Below are positions 1 through 12,394 of a DNA stretch of 64,000 nucleotides, one piece after another; position 1 is the first letter of the stretch; every line of letters begins with the position of its first letter. The translations under genes and the position numbers were made by a program. Below the pieces are notes generated by a model. It was given only the letters and a program-made list of their open reading frames with translations. It ran no database searches and was not told the origin of the DNA. This DNA comes from Luzula sylvatica (taxonomy: Eukaryota; Streptophyta; Magnoliopsida; Poales; Juncaceae), in the NCBI GenBank assembly GCA_946800325.1, contig OX326957.1, forward strand, positions 14,083,591 through 14,147,590. Reading direction: 5' to 3'.

Positions 1-327
1 TCTTAAACTTTCAAAATCTAAAAATAAAAAATAAACTGATTTTGCTTGGTATTAACCAATTGATAAAATTAGAACAATTACTTGGTATTTTTCATGTATG
101 AATAATATAGTTGTAATAAATGTTAGTTTTTAGTTGAAAAAATATAAAAAATAAACTGATTTTGCTGTATTTAAATTAAATTTTAATTTGGATGTTTAAT
201 TGTTTTGGACAAATATATACTTTTGATATTTACTTAAAATTTTATAATATTATGTTCTTTTATTATTATGTATGCCATATTATAATGACATTAGATAAAA
301 AAAAAAATCTACTTCTTGGCCCCTTTC
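1..327. other. AT-rich intergenic DNA, no gene seen
   Basis: The stretch is AT-rich with short homopolymer runs. It has no open frame of useful length and no recognisable RNA gene or repeat. Confidence 0.6.
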
Positions 328-705
328 AATTTTTGTGTCTGGTTCCGCCCATGTGAGTGGGTATGGGGGTTTTCTCTGAAACGAGTCAGATCATTGGCTA
401 GCTTTCCTTCGTTCTTTGTTTTATTTCTCTGGCTGTGATTGGCTGGCTGCTGAGTCGGTTTGGGGGTTTTCTCCGAAACGAGTCAGCTCATTGGCTAGCT
501 TTCCTTCGTTCTTTGTTTTATTTCTCTGGCTGTGATTGGCTGTCTGCTGAGTGGGTCTGGGGGTTTTCTCTGAAACGAGTCCGATCATTGGCTAGCTTTC
601 CTTCGTTCTTTGTTTTTATTTCTTTAGCTGTGATTTGCTAGCTGCTGAGTGGGTCTGGGGGTTTTCTCTGAAATGAGTCAGATCATTGGCTGGCTTTCCT
701 TCTTG
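328..705. repeat. Tandem repeat, about 97-bp unit, 3-4 copies
   Basis: The block beginning GGGGGTTTTCTC recurs at 365, 463, 559 and 657, a spacing of 96-98 bp. Each unit carries the same order of words (GAAACGAGTCAG, then ATTGGCTAGCTTTCC, then GGCTGTGATTGGCT). The copies differ by a few substitutions. Short open frames across it follow from the repeat and are not taken as genes. Confidence 0.9.
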
Positions 706-3639
706 TGTGGTCTTGTGTGTCGCCTTCTGGTTTAGGAGAGGAAAGTGGATTCGTAGTGTGGATAACATGGTTACAATGCCACAGAAGATCAGTAGGGTTT
801 ATTTTTATTACTGAGTTTGTGTATTTTGATGAAACGAGTCAGATCAGACCCATTGTGACCCTTGGTGCAGCGAATGAAGGTTTGGGTCAAATCTGGATTT
901 GGTGCTCGGTTTTATTTGTAGTCTCTGGTGTGACGGGCTGATTTGAGTAGGTTTTGTAGTCCGCTTCATTAAAACTCTTGTAACTTTTTTATCCTTCCAT
1001 CATACCAAAATTGCTCGTCTCGACGAGACGAACGCATCCATGATCATAGATTCGAAAAAATCGGCCTTTATATCCTGAAATCAACAAAAAACGCTCGTTA
1101 AAGTATTTTAATCAACAAATGTTTAATATGAAGTTTATATAGTGATTTTGTGTTGATATAGCACTTAATTCCCACGTTTTATTTATCAAAATATACGGTA
1201 AAATGTGCTTATAACAACGTCGTTACTTTGTTGCCCGCTGACGGGTGTTTCTTGTGCCGCAGAATGATGTCGACTTGGTCTTGAGATAAATGTAGAGGCT
1301 CCCCATTTGCAACCCTAATTTGCCACTCCACTAAATCTTAATTTACAACCATTTCAGTAACGAGATGCTCCAACTTCAATCCATTAACATAATATATAAA
1401 TCAAATATTATTGCAAATTATGAAAGAACCGAAAAAATTGTTGGAATTTTCAATAAAGCCTACAAAAGACTGAAAATGTAAAAAAACTGAAAATTACCAA
1501 AGAAAATATTATCTAAAGGCTGAAAATTACAGAGAAACCCTAAAATGTTGGTTTTTTGCATATCAAAATACTAAGGATGGCATAAAATTACAAAAGAACC
1601 CGTAAAAGTAATGACAATTGAAAAACTATCCTCAAAATTTTGAAATTTGAAAAAAAAATCAAACATGCGGAAATTTTTCCAAAAAAGCCTAGAAAATGCT
1701 GAATATTGCAGAACACCATAAAAATATTCTTCCTTGCAAAAAATAATGGTAACGATTGCTGAAATTTCATTATATGTACCATATATAACTGATTTTTTTT
1801 TTTAAATATTGCCGATTTTTGTAAAAGAGAAATCCAAATAGTGCTGGAATTTGAGAAAAAAGTAATCAATACATTGATTAGTTTTGCAAATCGCAACAAA
1901 AAATAGATATATTTGTTCAAATTACTCCCAATTTCAGATATTAAAAGAAAAACTAAAATAGATCCAGGTCAATTCACAAATTGATATGCTTTGATAAAAA
2001 AATTTACACCTAATTTATTGAGCATAAAAAAAGTAACAAATATTTAACATTCAATTGTTACTATAAAATTTATGATAAAGAGTGAAAATTACAGAAAATA
2101 CCTATAAATGCTTAAAATAGAAAACTTATACATAGAATTGCCAAAAAATTAAAAAAACAATTAATATCATGTACAGCTTGCAAAAATTTTGTAATGTCAT
2201 TTATAACAAAGTACCAACAACACCTCTAAAATGTTTGAAATTAAAAACTTAAACCTTGTATTGCGAAAAAAATGGAAAACAATAATTAATATCATGTATA
2301 CCCTGCAAAACTCTTGATCGCGTTTATAACCATGCAAAATTAGAAATATCATGAATGTATGTACAAATTAAAAAAACCCTATTATTTCTAAAAAAAGCAA
2401 GAAAACACGAAGGAGAAGAATTTTGTTTAGGAAAATGTTCCCTAGGTCGTAGATAGCCAATGTCAATCTAATTTATTTGCATACAAAATTATCTACTCCG
2501 GAAATTTGAGAAAAATGAATTAAGATTTTGATTTTAAAATTAGGAAATTTGCACAGATTTCCTACATTATGCTTAAAATGTAAATTTAAAAAAGCATTAC
2601 TGAAATTTGCAGAAAATAATTATAATAATAGTCTTGTACTTATGAATTGGTTTGAGAATAAAAAATTTAATTTTAAGAAAAAACAGGGGCTGTTTTGTAA
2701 TTTTTCTTGTTAACAACAAAAAAGGGAAAAAAATATATAGTTAAAAAAAAATACCTTTAAATGGTTCAGAACTGTCCTTAGCTCATCTAAATATTGCACG
2801 ATTCAATTCAAAATTCATAAATTTGTCAATTTAATCCATTTAGAAAATAATAAATTCGAAATCCTAGATTGGGACCCTAGATTTTTGAACAAATTATTAG
2901 AGAAAATAATATTATCTAGAAACTTTAGAAGTATTCTCCTACAAATAAAAAAGTACAAAAAGTAAGATAAATAAAATATATTTTTGAAGTACTAAAAATA
3001 TCTAATAAAAAAAATAGAAAACCCTTTTAGGTTTCTGACTTCTGAGAATCGAGTTCATCGTCAGACCTCATATCGTAAATACCATAATAAATCCCAAAAA
3101 AATCCGAAATTATTAACTTGTTTCATTATTTTTCTTAATCAAAATTAGTGAATAAATAAATTATCAAAAATTTAATAAAAAGAATCCCTGACTTTGTCAA
3201 TAAATATTTCTATGGACCCTTAAGAAAATCTGAAAATTCTGGTAATGCCCTTTTTGTAAAGAATCCCTGATTTAATATTTAATAAAAAGAATCCCAGATT
3301 TAATTTTGAAAAGGAATCCTTCAAAAGTCTGAAAAGATAAAAATAAATAGACCCTTAAGAAAATCTGAAAATTCTAATAATGCCCTTTTTGTAAAGTTTG
3401 AAAATAAAAAATATACTGCTCTAAAATTCAAAAATATCAAAATAATATTATATAATCCGAAAAGATTGAATGTACCCTTGCAAAATATGAAAGTATGAAA
3501 TATGCCCCAAATATATCCTTATAAAACCCAAAAAATCAAATTTAACCCTCTAAAATGTGAAAATTAAAAAAAAAAAAACTTGCAGAATCTGAAAAGAAAA
3601 TAATGTATATACTTATAAAACCTGAAAAAAAATCAAATA
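706..3639. other. AT-rich intergenic DNA, no gene seen
   Basis: About 2.9 kb of AT-rich sequence follows the tandem repeat. From about 1430 it is full of loosely similar phrases of the type 'tgaaaattacagaaaa' and 'aaccctaaaatg', which suggests an old, decayed tandem or dispersed repeat. The longest frames are AT-driven and lack any family signature. Confidence 0.55.
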
Positions 3640-3870
3640 TATTCCTTTAAAATCATTTATACCCTTATAAAACCCGAAAAAGCAAATACCCTTCTAAAAC
3701 CCAAAAAAAGTCTAATAGACCCCTGTAAAATCATTTATACCCTTATAAAACCCGAAAAAAAATCAAATATACCCCTATAAAATTATTTATACCCTTATAA
3801 AACCCGAAAGAAATCAAATATACTTCTGTAAAATGTGAAAATAAAAATAATCTAAATTTTGAAAGTATCT
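3640..3870. repeat. Degenerate tandem repeat (ACCCTTATAAAACCCGAAAA)
   Basis: The phrase ACCCTTATAAAACCCGAAA recurs at about 3662, 3739 and 3791. Each copy is followed by an 'aatcaaatata(c)cc(c)ctgtaaaat' phrase, and more diverged versions continue on both sides. Unit length varies, so this is an ageing array. Confidence 0.65.
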
Positions 3871-4366
3871 AATATGCCCCTCTACAATATGAAAAAACTA
3901 TTAAACCTAAAAAAAAATAATACGGTAAATATTTAAATATTAAAATGAAATGAATATTTTTAAAGATTTTATTACCTCTCGGCTTGTAGTGTAGTTCGGT
4001 AAGAGTTTAATTACGGTGCCGGCACGGAGACAATTACTTCGTGTGGTCTCAATTAAAATCCTAGTGATTATTAGTTTTGTTAACTTATAACGGCTAAATA
4101 CTTACAAAAGTTTTGCATGAAAAGACTCATTTGAAGTACCATGGAATCATTAAATTGGGATAGCTAACATAAATTACAACCAAAAGAAATCTATAATTCT
4201 ATTGTGATGTTAATTATATCATCACTATAACAAATATGAATATTGTGACCAACATTTTCGTCTCCAATACTATTATCGGAGACCATATTTCCCAATAGAT
4301 ACCGTTGGTCGTCTTCAATAATTCGTCTCCAATAACAGAGAGGGCTACTTTTGAGAGAAATTTTTT
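3871..4366. other. AT-rich intergenic DNA, no gene seen
   Basis: No coding signature is seen. A short frame on the minus strand (4191-4478) overlaps the tandem array and has no family signature, so it is not called. Confidence 0.5.
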
Positions 4367-4962
4367 TATAAATTCCGACACTAATTAATGTGTTGCTAAT
4401 TAATGATAAAAATAAATAAAACAAAAACAGGTCTGGAATTATATTTTTTATATGGTAGTCAATTTGATCATTTACCATACACTCATTTAGGGGTGTTCAT
4501 TCGATCGGTTCGGTTTATAAATTCCGACACTAATTAATGTGTTGCTAATTAATGATAAAAATAAATAAAACAAAAACAGGTCTGGAATTATATTTTTTAT
4601 ATGGTAGTCAATTTGATCATTTACCATACACTCATTTAGGGGTGTTCATTCGATCGGTTCGGTTTATAAATTCCGACACTAATTAATGTGTTGCTAATTA
4701 ATGATAAAAATAAATAAAACAAAAACAGGTCTGGAATTATATTTTTTATATGGTAGTCAATTTGATCATTTACCATACACTCATTTAGGGGTGTTCATTC
4801 GATCGGTTCGGTTTATAAATTCCGACACTAATTAATGTGTTGCTAATTAATGATAAAAATAAATAAAACAAAAACAGGTCTGAAATTATATTTTTTATAT
4901 GGTAGTCAATTTGATCATTTACCATACACTCATTTAGGGGTGTTCATTCGATCGGTTCGGTT
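4367..4962. repeat. 149-bp tandem array that includes a MITE end
   Basis: The word TATAAATTCCGACACTAATT starts at 4367, 4516, 4665 and 4814, an exact 149-bp period, and the copies are nearly identical. Each unit consists of about 121 bp of flanking DNA followed by the first 28 bp or so of the adjacent MITE, starting TAGGGGTGTTCATTCGATCG. Only the last copy continues into the complete MITE. The array therefore arose by tandem duplication across the MITE's left border after the MITE had inserted. Confidence 0.93.
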
Positions 4963-5434
4963 CAAACCGAACCGAATAAGGCCAAACCAATTTAAACCGA
5001 ACCAAACTAAATTCAAATCGAACCGAACTGTTTTAACTTTTGAACCGATTAGAATTCAAACCGAATAAACCGAATTCTTATTCGGCTGAACCGAATAAGA
5101 AACATTATAACTTTAAAATAAAAAAATATATTTTATTTATCAAAAATTATAAATACATATTATAAAATTTAATTATATTATTTTATAAAAAAAATTATAT
5201 ATATTTTTTTATCTTTTAACGTTATTATATTAAAAATTACGAAAATGAGACGTTATTCGGTCGGTTCGGTTTAACCGGTTTTTATCACCTCAAAACCGGA
5301 CCGAATAAACCGAACAATATCATTTTTGAACCGAACCGAACCAAATAAACTGAAAAATCGAACCGATTAAACTGAATTCGACCGGTTCGGTTCGGTTCGG
5401 TATCCGAATAAACCGAACCATTTGAACACCCCTA
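4935..5434. mobile_element. hAT-type MITE, 500 bp, with 8-bp target duplication
   Basis: The element starts TAGGGGTGTTCA and ends TGAACACCCCTA, a perfect 12-bp terminal inverted repeat. It is flanked by the 8-bp direct repeat CACTCATT at 4927-4934 and 5435-5442. Its interior is rich in CGGTTCGGTT and AACCGAACCG phrases, which extend the inverted repeats, with an AT-rich centre. The 8-bp target duplication and terminus are those of hAT elements. There is no transposase, so it is non-autonomous. Confidence 0.9.
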
Positions 5435-5442
5435 CACTCATT

Positions 5443-6235
5443 GAACATCTTATCATGTAACGCATATTCGTGTGTTAAAAACAGATTCATTCACACACAC
5501 GTATCACATACTCATCTAATACCACATATTTAATACCGAATAACAAAATACCACTTCATCAATACAATTAGGAAATTGCAAGAGAGCTAATTTGTATCAC
5601 CACTTTTTTGTGTGTGCAATTTACTGGCACAATTAGTATGAGAATCATTTAAGCATAATAAGTTCACATAATTTTAGTTTGAGCTTCATGAATTTCGTAT
5701 GAGCCAATCATGAGCACAATTAGTTTGCTTATTCATCTCCTTTTAAGAGTTCCCATTTTGCAAATATTTCGATACATTTGATTCTCTCTTGCAGCGTGGT
5801 GCGAGAATATTGATGATAATAAATTTTACTCGAGAGATGATTCAAGAGGAGAAAATTATATACTAATATATTGGAGGAAATCAATACCCATCCCCAACTT
5901 ACGAGATTGATAACTCGCAAAATAGGTCCAGTCTCACTATATAAAAGCGTTCGGTCCAGTCTCGATTCCTCGAGCATTCTTCCTGCAAAAGAATGAAAAA
6001 TCAGATACTGAAGAAGACCAAATCTCAAACACAATTTCATCCTCGACAACTATTACTACTAATCATCTCCAATTCGTACCCTAATAAAAAAAAAATCTCT
6101 AAATGACTCCCTAAAGAATCTTCTGAAAATCTCCACATTTAATGTCATTTATTATTCTCTATTACAAATAGGAGATCATTACGAATGTTTATCTTTCTAT
6201 GATTTATAATCAAACGCAATTAGTTACTTGATAGA
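5443..6235. other. Intergenic DNA, no gene seen
   Basis: No convincing coding region is seen. A 106-codon minus-strand frame (5729-6049) shows no domain, no favourable start context and no exon-like border. Confidence 0.5.
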
Positions 6236-6536
6236 TTAGAGTACCTCATGGTGTGAAATGGCATGATGTGATCGAACGCTGATGGATCCAGACGAGAGAG
6301 GAGCTGGCACATACGGATGGTGGAGAAAATGCAGGAAAGACCATCCTGGTAGACCTCGCGACTCAGGTAATGGCGGAGACCGTGGGCGGAAGGGCGGGAG
6401 AGGCAGAGGGATGTTGTGTGCGCATCGCCGGAGCCCGTGATGAGCTTCCTGCAATGGCCGTGGGAAAGGGAGAGAGACGGCGAAAGGGCATGTGAGAGGA
6501 ACTGGTGGCAGAGGGACAGGGTAGAAAAGCTTGTAG
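6236..6536 (-). pseudogene. GC-rich exon-like fragment, unrecognised
   Basis: This 300-bp block is clearly more GC-rich than its surroundings and is open on the minus strand in two frames. One frame gives a Pro/Leu-rich chain. The other, open from the MITE border to about 6222, gives a more protein-like chain with phrases such as LSREVYQDGLSCIFSTIR and LLSRLDPSAFDHIMPFH. It is cut by the MITE at 6537. I do not recognise the family. It could be a relic of a host exon or DNA carried by a transposon. Confidence 0.35.
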
Positions 6537-7277
6537 GGCCCGTTCGGCAAGTGATGGAATAGAGGAATAGGGAATAGTTAATTAAACTATTTTATTCCAA
6601 CATTGTTCGTCAAAGCTAATGGAATAAAAATGTAGGATTAAAAAAATGAATGGTAGTAATGACCAAAATGCTCTTTATCGTATAACTTAATTTTTCTCTA
6701 ATTAAAATCATATCAATCAAATAATAATGATAATAATAATAATTATTATTATATTAACTATAATAATAATAACATTAATAATAATAATAATAATAATACT
6801 ATTAATAACATTTATTATTATTATTATTATTATTATTTATTATATTAATATTAATAATAATAATTATTATTATTATATTAATTATTATAATAATAATAAT
6901 AACATTATTAATAATAATAAATAATAATAACTATTATTATTATATTAATAATAATAATAGCATTAATAATAATAATAATAATAATAACAACAACAACCAC
7001 ATTAATAATAAAAAAAATAATAATAATAATATTAATAATAACAATGATAATTATAACAATAATAAAAATAATAACAACAATAATAATAAGGGATAAATTG
7101 GTCCAAAATAAATAACTATTGGGTGGAATAGATCTATTCCGTGTTTTATATGAAATAGACTAAACCGGCTAAATCCTCATTTTATTTCATGATAATCCAT
7201 CCTTGTTCGGCAGGAATAGAGTGGATTAACCCATTTAATCCTCTATTCCACTCTATTCCATGGTTGCCGAACAGGCC
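6537..7277. mobile_element. MITE-like inverted-repeat element
   Basis: The left end reads GGCCCGTTCGGCAAGTGATG and the reverse complement of the right end reads GGCCTGTTCGGCAACCATGG. Both continue into similar AATAGAGGAATAG-type sequence, so the terminal inverted repeats are about 40 bp. The GGCC(T/C)GTT(T/C)GGC terminus is of a kind common in plant MITEs. I could not define a clear target duplication, so the superfamily stays open. Confidence 0.7.
6721..7092. repeat. AAT/ATT trinucleotide microsatellite
   Basis: About 370 bp of interrupted (AAT)n/(ATT)n fills the core of the surrounding MITE, switching strand several times. Frames across it encode only Ile/Asn/Tyr homopolymers. Confidence 0.95.
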
Positions 7278-7411
7278 AGTGTTTTCCCTAATCCCCATCG
7301 ACCTGCGAACAAACAATTTGAAAAATCCTAGCTTAGCCTATTTGTGTAAATAACCCTACGAAATATAGAAATACCATAAGGACTGCATATTTTCCTAAAA
7401 CACCCTTAAAA

Positions 7412-7452
7412 TTTAAGATGGGAGGAACTGAATTTAAGATGGGAGGAACTGA
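7412..7452. repeat. Short direct repeat (AATTTAAGATGGGAGGAACTG x2)
   Basis: A phrase of about 20 bp occurs twice in a row next to the LINE insertion site. The second copy runs into the target duplication. Confidence 0.8.
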
Positions 7453-7467
7453 ACTGAGTACCTCGTT

Positions 7468-7763
7468 TTTTTTTTTTTTTGAAAAAGGAAGGCGGATGCC
7501 TACCTTGGAATTTTCATATATGAAAAAAATGGTATTTACAAAGTGATATACGTGGTAATTAAAAGTAAGCTATCTCGGATACATGTCCATCATATCTCAA
7601 TTACTTATCCTACTCCATTGGATCGCCTCTTGCACCGCCGTCGTAGCCGAAAGGTGGGAGCCTCTTGTTACTTTGCGGAATATCCTTGAGTTCCTCTCCT
7701 TCCATATGGTCCATGTTATTGCCATCCATAAAGCATCCCACCCTTTTCTTTCATTTTTAGCAA
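7468..7763 (-). mobile_element. 5'-truncated LINE with 17-bp target duplication
   Basis: The fragment begins on the plus strand with a T run (7468-7480), the poly(A) tail of a minus-strand element. It is flanked by the perfect direct repeat GAACTGAGTACCTCGTT at 7451-7467 and 7764-7780. The minus-strand frame (7597-7851) contains GWDALWMAITWTIWKERNSR followed by IFRK, typical of the C-terminal end of plant LINE ORF2 after the reverse-transcriptase zinc-binding region. Only the last 296 bp or so inserted, as expected of aborted target-primed reverse transcription. The perfect duplication argues for a recent event. Confidence 0.93.
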
Positions 7764-7780
7764 GAACTGAGTACCTCGTT

Positions 7781-10669
7781 AGTATGGTTCTACAGCCACC
7801 ACTGCCCTTATTAAAAAATAAAAAAAATAAAATTATGATTTGTAAATTCATTTAAAATTAGAATTTAATTTAATGTAATCAGACCCCATATTTTCTCTCC
7901 TCTCTGTGTAGCAATGGCAGTGGCAACGCGAGGCGGAGGAGATCATCGATCTAAAGACATTAAAATTAGTACAAAAATTGAAGTGAGAATAAATAAAAAA
8001 TACCAAAATCAAATTGATTTCAAATATAGTATTAATGAACAATGATAATCAAAAGAAGATCTTCCATATACAGTTATTATAAGAACAAAGATAATCAAGA
8101 ACTCAATAAAAGAATTCAAATATTTATCAAATTCAAAATTCAAAATCAAGTTGAAGTCAGCTCAAATTAAGGAAAAAAGAACCCAAATTATCAAGAAAAT
8201 GAATTCAATTATGATCGAGAAAATAAATCAAAATTGCGATCATGAAATATATTATTGGTTTCAAAATCAAAATCAAATTTCATTTAAACCCAACAAAAAC
8301 AATTATGATTAAAAAAAAAAAAAACTTACGCAGTTTCGTTTTTCTTTAACTTTCGGAGTTCCGAGAGTAATTCCCATCTTTAATCAGAAAAAAATAATAT
8401 TTTATTATTCTCTTTCTTCATCAAATATTAATATATACCCAGAACTTCTAGATCTGCTGTGACTAAACAATATGTAATTATCGTGTAACTCACTAAAACA
8501 ACGAGTAATTAATGCTTGCAGGAATCTACACAGAAATTATGGCCACACGAGGCTCATTTCCGGAGAACCAAAAATTTCACATGTTGAGTTATTTACATAT
8601 GAACTCGGTCTATGAATGACGTTTACAACAAATGACATCTGTAACATTATAGATGGCTTGACTTATAGACCATGTCTGTTTTGTTTTCAAATTTAAACCA
8701 CCATTTTAATTTCGAAAATAGAGTAAGCTATTTTTCAGGATATAATTATTAGTTTCACCAATTTTAGTAGACTCATTATCTCCATTGCAAAATTAATGGA
8801 TATGTCAATTTTTTATTAACAACTATTGACCATTGGGAGAGAATAATTTGGAAACGGAGAGAATTTTTCCAAGTCATTTCATTTGCTAACTAGCAAGTAG
8901 CAACATAACCGAATTCAGAAAATAATATTTTTTCAAAAATTTCCGGATATAATCCAAAATAGGTTTTAAAATAGCAACATTTCAAATTATCAAATATCAA
9001 AATATAATTGAAGAAAAATACATATTATTTATAACATCCGTGGATATTTCCAAATTATTGTTTTATAAATAATAACAACTTTTATTTTATATGTTGCAAG
9101 TTTAATAACTTGTTTTTTTAATAGATAAAGTTTTTTTTATTTCAATTAATTAAAAAATATATCATATCTTTTTTGATAAAATATACCATTTAGGTAAATG
9201 CATTTATTAAAATAATATTTGATATATCTTGGAATATAATTGATCAGATAAGTAAAAATAGTGAGTTTATGTATGGAAACATTGAAACATAATTTATTTC
9301 GTATTTCTAGAAAAAATGGAATTTATTTACTTGCCACCAAAATAAAATTGAACATCTAAAATAAAATATGTATATTTATAATCTTCCATTTTCTGAAATT
9401 ATTTAATCAACCTTCTACCTTTTGTACGGTCCTTTCTTCTATTTGCAATTTACACAAGACCCCCTAAACAATTCCCAAACCACAAATCCACCCTTCAAAC
9501 TCAAACAATAGTGTATATGCAATGAAAGAAAAATCATATACTTGTTTGCTTAATATATGTTTCAATATGGTTTAAATGATTATATAGAATACAACACGCA
9601 TGCGCTGTTTTAAATTATTATTCTGATTAAAATATATTTTTCGCATTTTACATGATTGTTATGATTTTGTATAAGAATCTTTTAATCTCTCGTATAAAAC
9701 ATACATCAACGATGAATGAACTTGAAAGCTTTTTTGTATTGATTTTTTTTAATATTAATCACGTAGAATTTTTAAATAACTTTGGAAATTGAATATAAAT
9801 AAATGTTATAAAAATGATTTAGTAACAAGGAAATTTTTTTGTATTTATTTATTTCAACAGCTAATTTTACTAAAATTGAATGAATTTTAAATGTAAATGC
9901 TAAAATATTATTATATTTAAAAAAAAATTAACTATTTAGATTTTTTTTTTTTGAAATAAAATATTCTTTTATATTATTTCATATGTATTTTTTTTATTTT
10001 TTAGAAATTTGTATTATCACCATTTGTAGAAATATTCAAAAAAATTATATTACTATTATTGCCTAAATTATTAATATAATAATTATTAATAAATTATCTA
10101 TTATCTATTATCTGTTATTATTATTGTTATTATTTTATTAGTATTAAGAAAAAAAATGCTCAAAGGGTAATTTGGTTGTTTAGAAACATGATAGGGGGTG
10201 GATAAAAATGAAAAGTTTGGGAGTGTATTTTTTTGTGGAGTTTTGAAGAAGTTGGTTTTTTTTTTTTTTTGTGGAATACAAAGAAAATTTAGATTTGCTT
10301 TTATTTAAATTTTCCTATTATAATACTTAACTATAATTATTTATTATAGACAATAATCGATAAAATATTATTTGACCCGTTTATAATATTTTGCTTGAAT
10401 GTGCAATTCAAAGTATAAACTAGAATTATGAATGTTAAAATTCAATAGATTAACATTGACATTATCCGTATATTCATGACTATATTATCTCAGTAATATA
10501 GTTTGGTCACTAATTTATTATTATATAATTATCATAATATTATTAAGTTTACAATGATATCCAATTATGAAAATTTAAATTTTAAACTTATATATCATGG
10601 AAAGTTTCGTTCTTAAAAGTATACGCAATATTAAAATAGAAAAAACATTGCAATAAATGAACAATACAA
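7781..10669. other. AT-rich intergenic DNA, no gene seen
   Basis: About 2.9 kb of AT-rich DNA shows no open frame with a recognisable product, no RNA gene and no clean repeat. Scattered homopolymers and TTATTA microsatellite runs (about 10070-10140) are present. Confidence 0.55.
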
Positions 10670-12133
10670 GGGAAAATTTTAAACTTGCACCAAAATAATT
10701 TGGAATTTATTAAAATAGACATGTAAGTTTGAAAAATATTAAACTACCACTCTCGACTATTCAAAAATCGAGAGTTTGTATATGTATCCAACTTTGGATA
10801 GTAAACAATTTTATACCACTAGTCATCGCCCTAACTATTATTAATCGTGCAAGTTAAAGGATATAGATATATTTTAGTTATTATTCTTTAAATATGCAAT
10901 TGCATGTGTGGGCCATAACCAATATTGTTCTTAAAAATATTAGTTGAATCAATTAATATAAATATTAAAATGTATAAATAAATTATATTAAAAGACAAAA
11001 CAAATGAACAAAATAGTGAGAATTGGACGGTTCATATCGAGTAATTTCGATTCAAGAGTCACCCGAGTCACGGATCGTTTCGTATTTTGGATCATTTGAT
11101 TCATGATCATTTTTTATTCGGATTGTTCGGTTTTGGATCGTTCGATTTTCAGATAGTTTGACTTCGGTTAAATTTCGTGTTCAGGTCGTAAGTTTCGGTT
11201 AGACTACGAGGTCCGAACGATTCGAAATCCAAACTGACTTGAAACCGAACTGATCAGAAATACGAGTAACCTGAAAATACACATATGTTCTAAGTGATAT
11301 ACTAATACAAATAAAACTATTACTACAATGTCTAATAACCCAGTAACCTCTTGGTCTCGAAATGGTTCGGTCCAAAACCGATCCGACCCGTCCGATTGTC
11401 ATTTCTATATACGATTATGTTATTATGAATACTGTAGCAATAATATAGAGTTTTTTATTTTTATTTTTAGTAATATATCATTCAGATCAATTGGGGTTTC
11501 TGCAAATTGAATTTTCAGGTCATCGAATTTTTGGTCAGTTCGATACTGGATTCGGTTTCAATCAAGTTGGGTTTTCGGATCGTTCGGATCTCATCAATGA
11601 ACCGAAACCGCCCACCTGAACGCGAAATCTAAGCGAAACCGAGCAACACAAAAACCGAAATGATTCAGAACTGAATGACCCGAAAACGAAAACGACCCAA
11701 AAAGAACCATACGAAATTTGAAACGACCCGTAATCACACGATCCGGGGCTCAAATAACCCAACAACTCGAATGAGCCGCAAACCAAAATAATCCGAATAT
11801 CACATTTACAAATATCTGGTTCATTTTTTTTTAATATAATTTATATATCTTATTACTTATATCAATTTATTCAATTCATATTTTTTAAAAAATAATTGGT
11901 TATGGCCCACACATTCAATTGCATATTTAAAGAGTAAAATTAAAAAATAATTGTCCGCCTTCCAAATTATAGTGAGATAATTAGTGTCTTAAAATTGCCA
12001 CTTTCCAAATTTTAAAAAATATCCAAAACTCTCGACTTTTGTAAAGTCGAGGTTGGTATTCAAGTCACTTTTAAACTTAATTGTCTATTTTAATCAATTC
12101 CAAACTTTGTTGGTCTCCGTTTGAAATTTTCCC
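10670..12133. mobile_element. Mutator-like element, non-autonomous, 1464 bp
   Basis: The left end starts GGGAAAATTTTAAACTTGCA and the reverse complement of the right end starts GGGAAAATTTCAAACGGAGA. The inverted similarity continues for about 270 bp on each side, including CTCGACT...AAGTCGAG hairpin phrases and TGTGGGCCATAACCAAT. The perfect 9-bp direct repeat ACAATACAA lies at 10661-10669 and 12134-12142. Long terminal repeats plus a 9-bp duplication are the hallmark of Mutator-like elements. The interior (about 11030-11810) is rich in TTCGG/CCGAA words and has no transposase. Confidence 0.92.
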
Positions 12134-12394
12134 ACAATACAATATCAGGTACAATACAAGGCAACAAAACATGAACAATTTTCTTTTGCATATTATTAGT
12201 ACTTTTAGCTTTAACTATAATTATTTATTATAGACAATTAACATATTAAAATATTAAAGTAAGTAAACACATTTATTGGTAAGAATAGTATCGGTTTATA
12301 ATATTTTTTTTCCTAAATGCGTATCATTACTGTAACGGAATTGGAAAAAAATTTGCTAGCCAAGGATATCAATTTACAATTGAAAAAAATTTAC

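Noticed and set aside
1588..1920. 110-codon minus-strand Phe/Leu/Ile-rich ORF
   Set aside because: Hydrophobic chain from AT-rich DNA with A/T homopolymers; no start context and no family.
6727..6924. 65-codon ORF of Ile/Asn/Tyr
   Set aside because: Translation of the AAT microsatellite.
11199..11786. ORFs within the Mutator-like element
   Set aside because: Composed of TTCGG-type low-complexity words, overlapping on both strands; no transposase or host domain.
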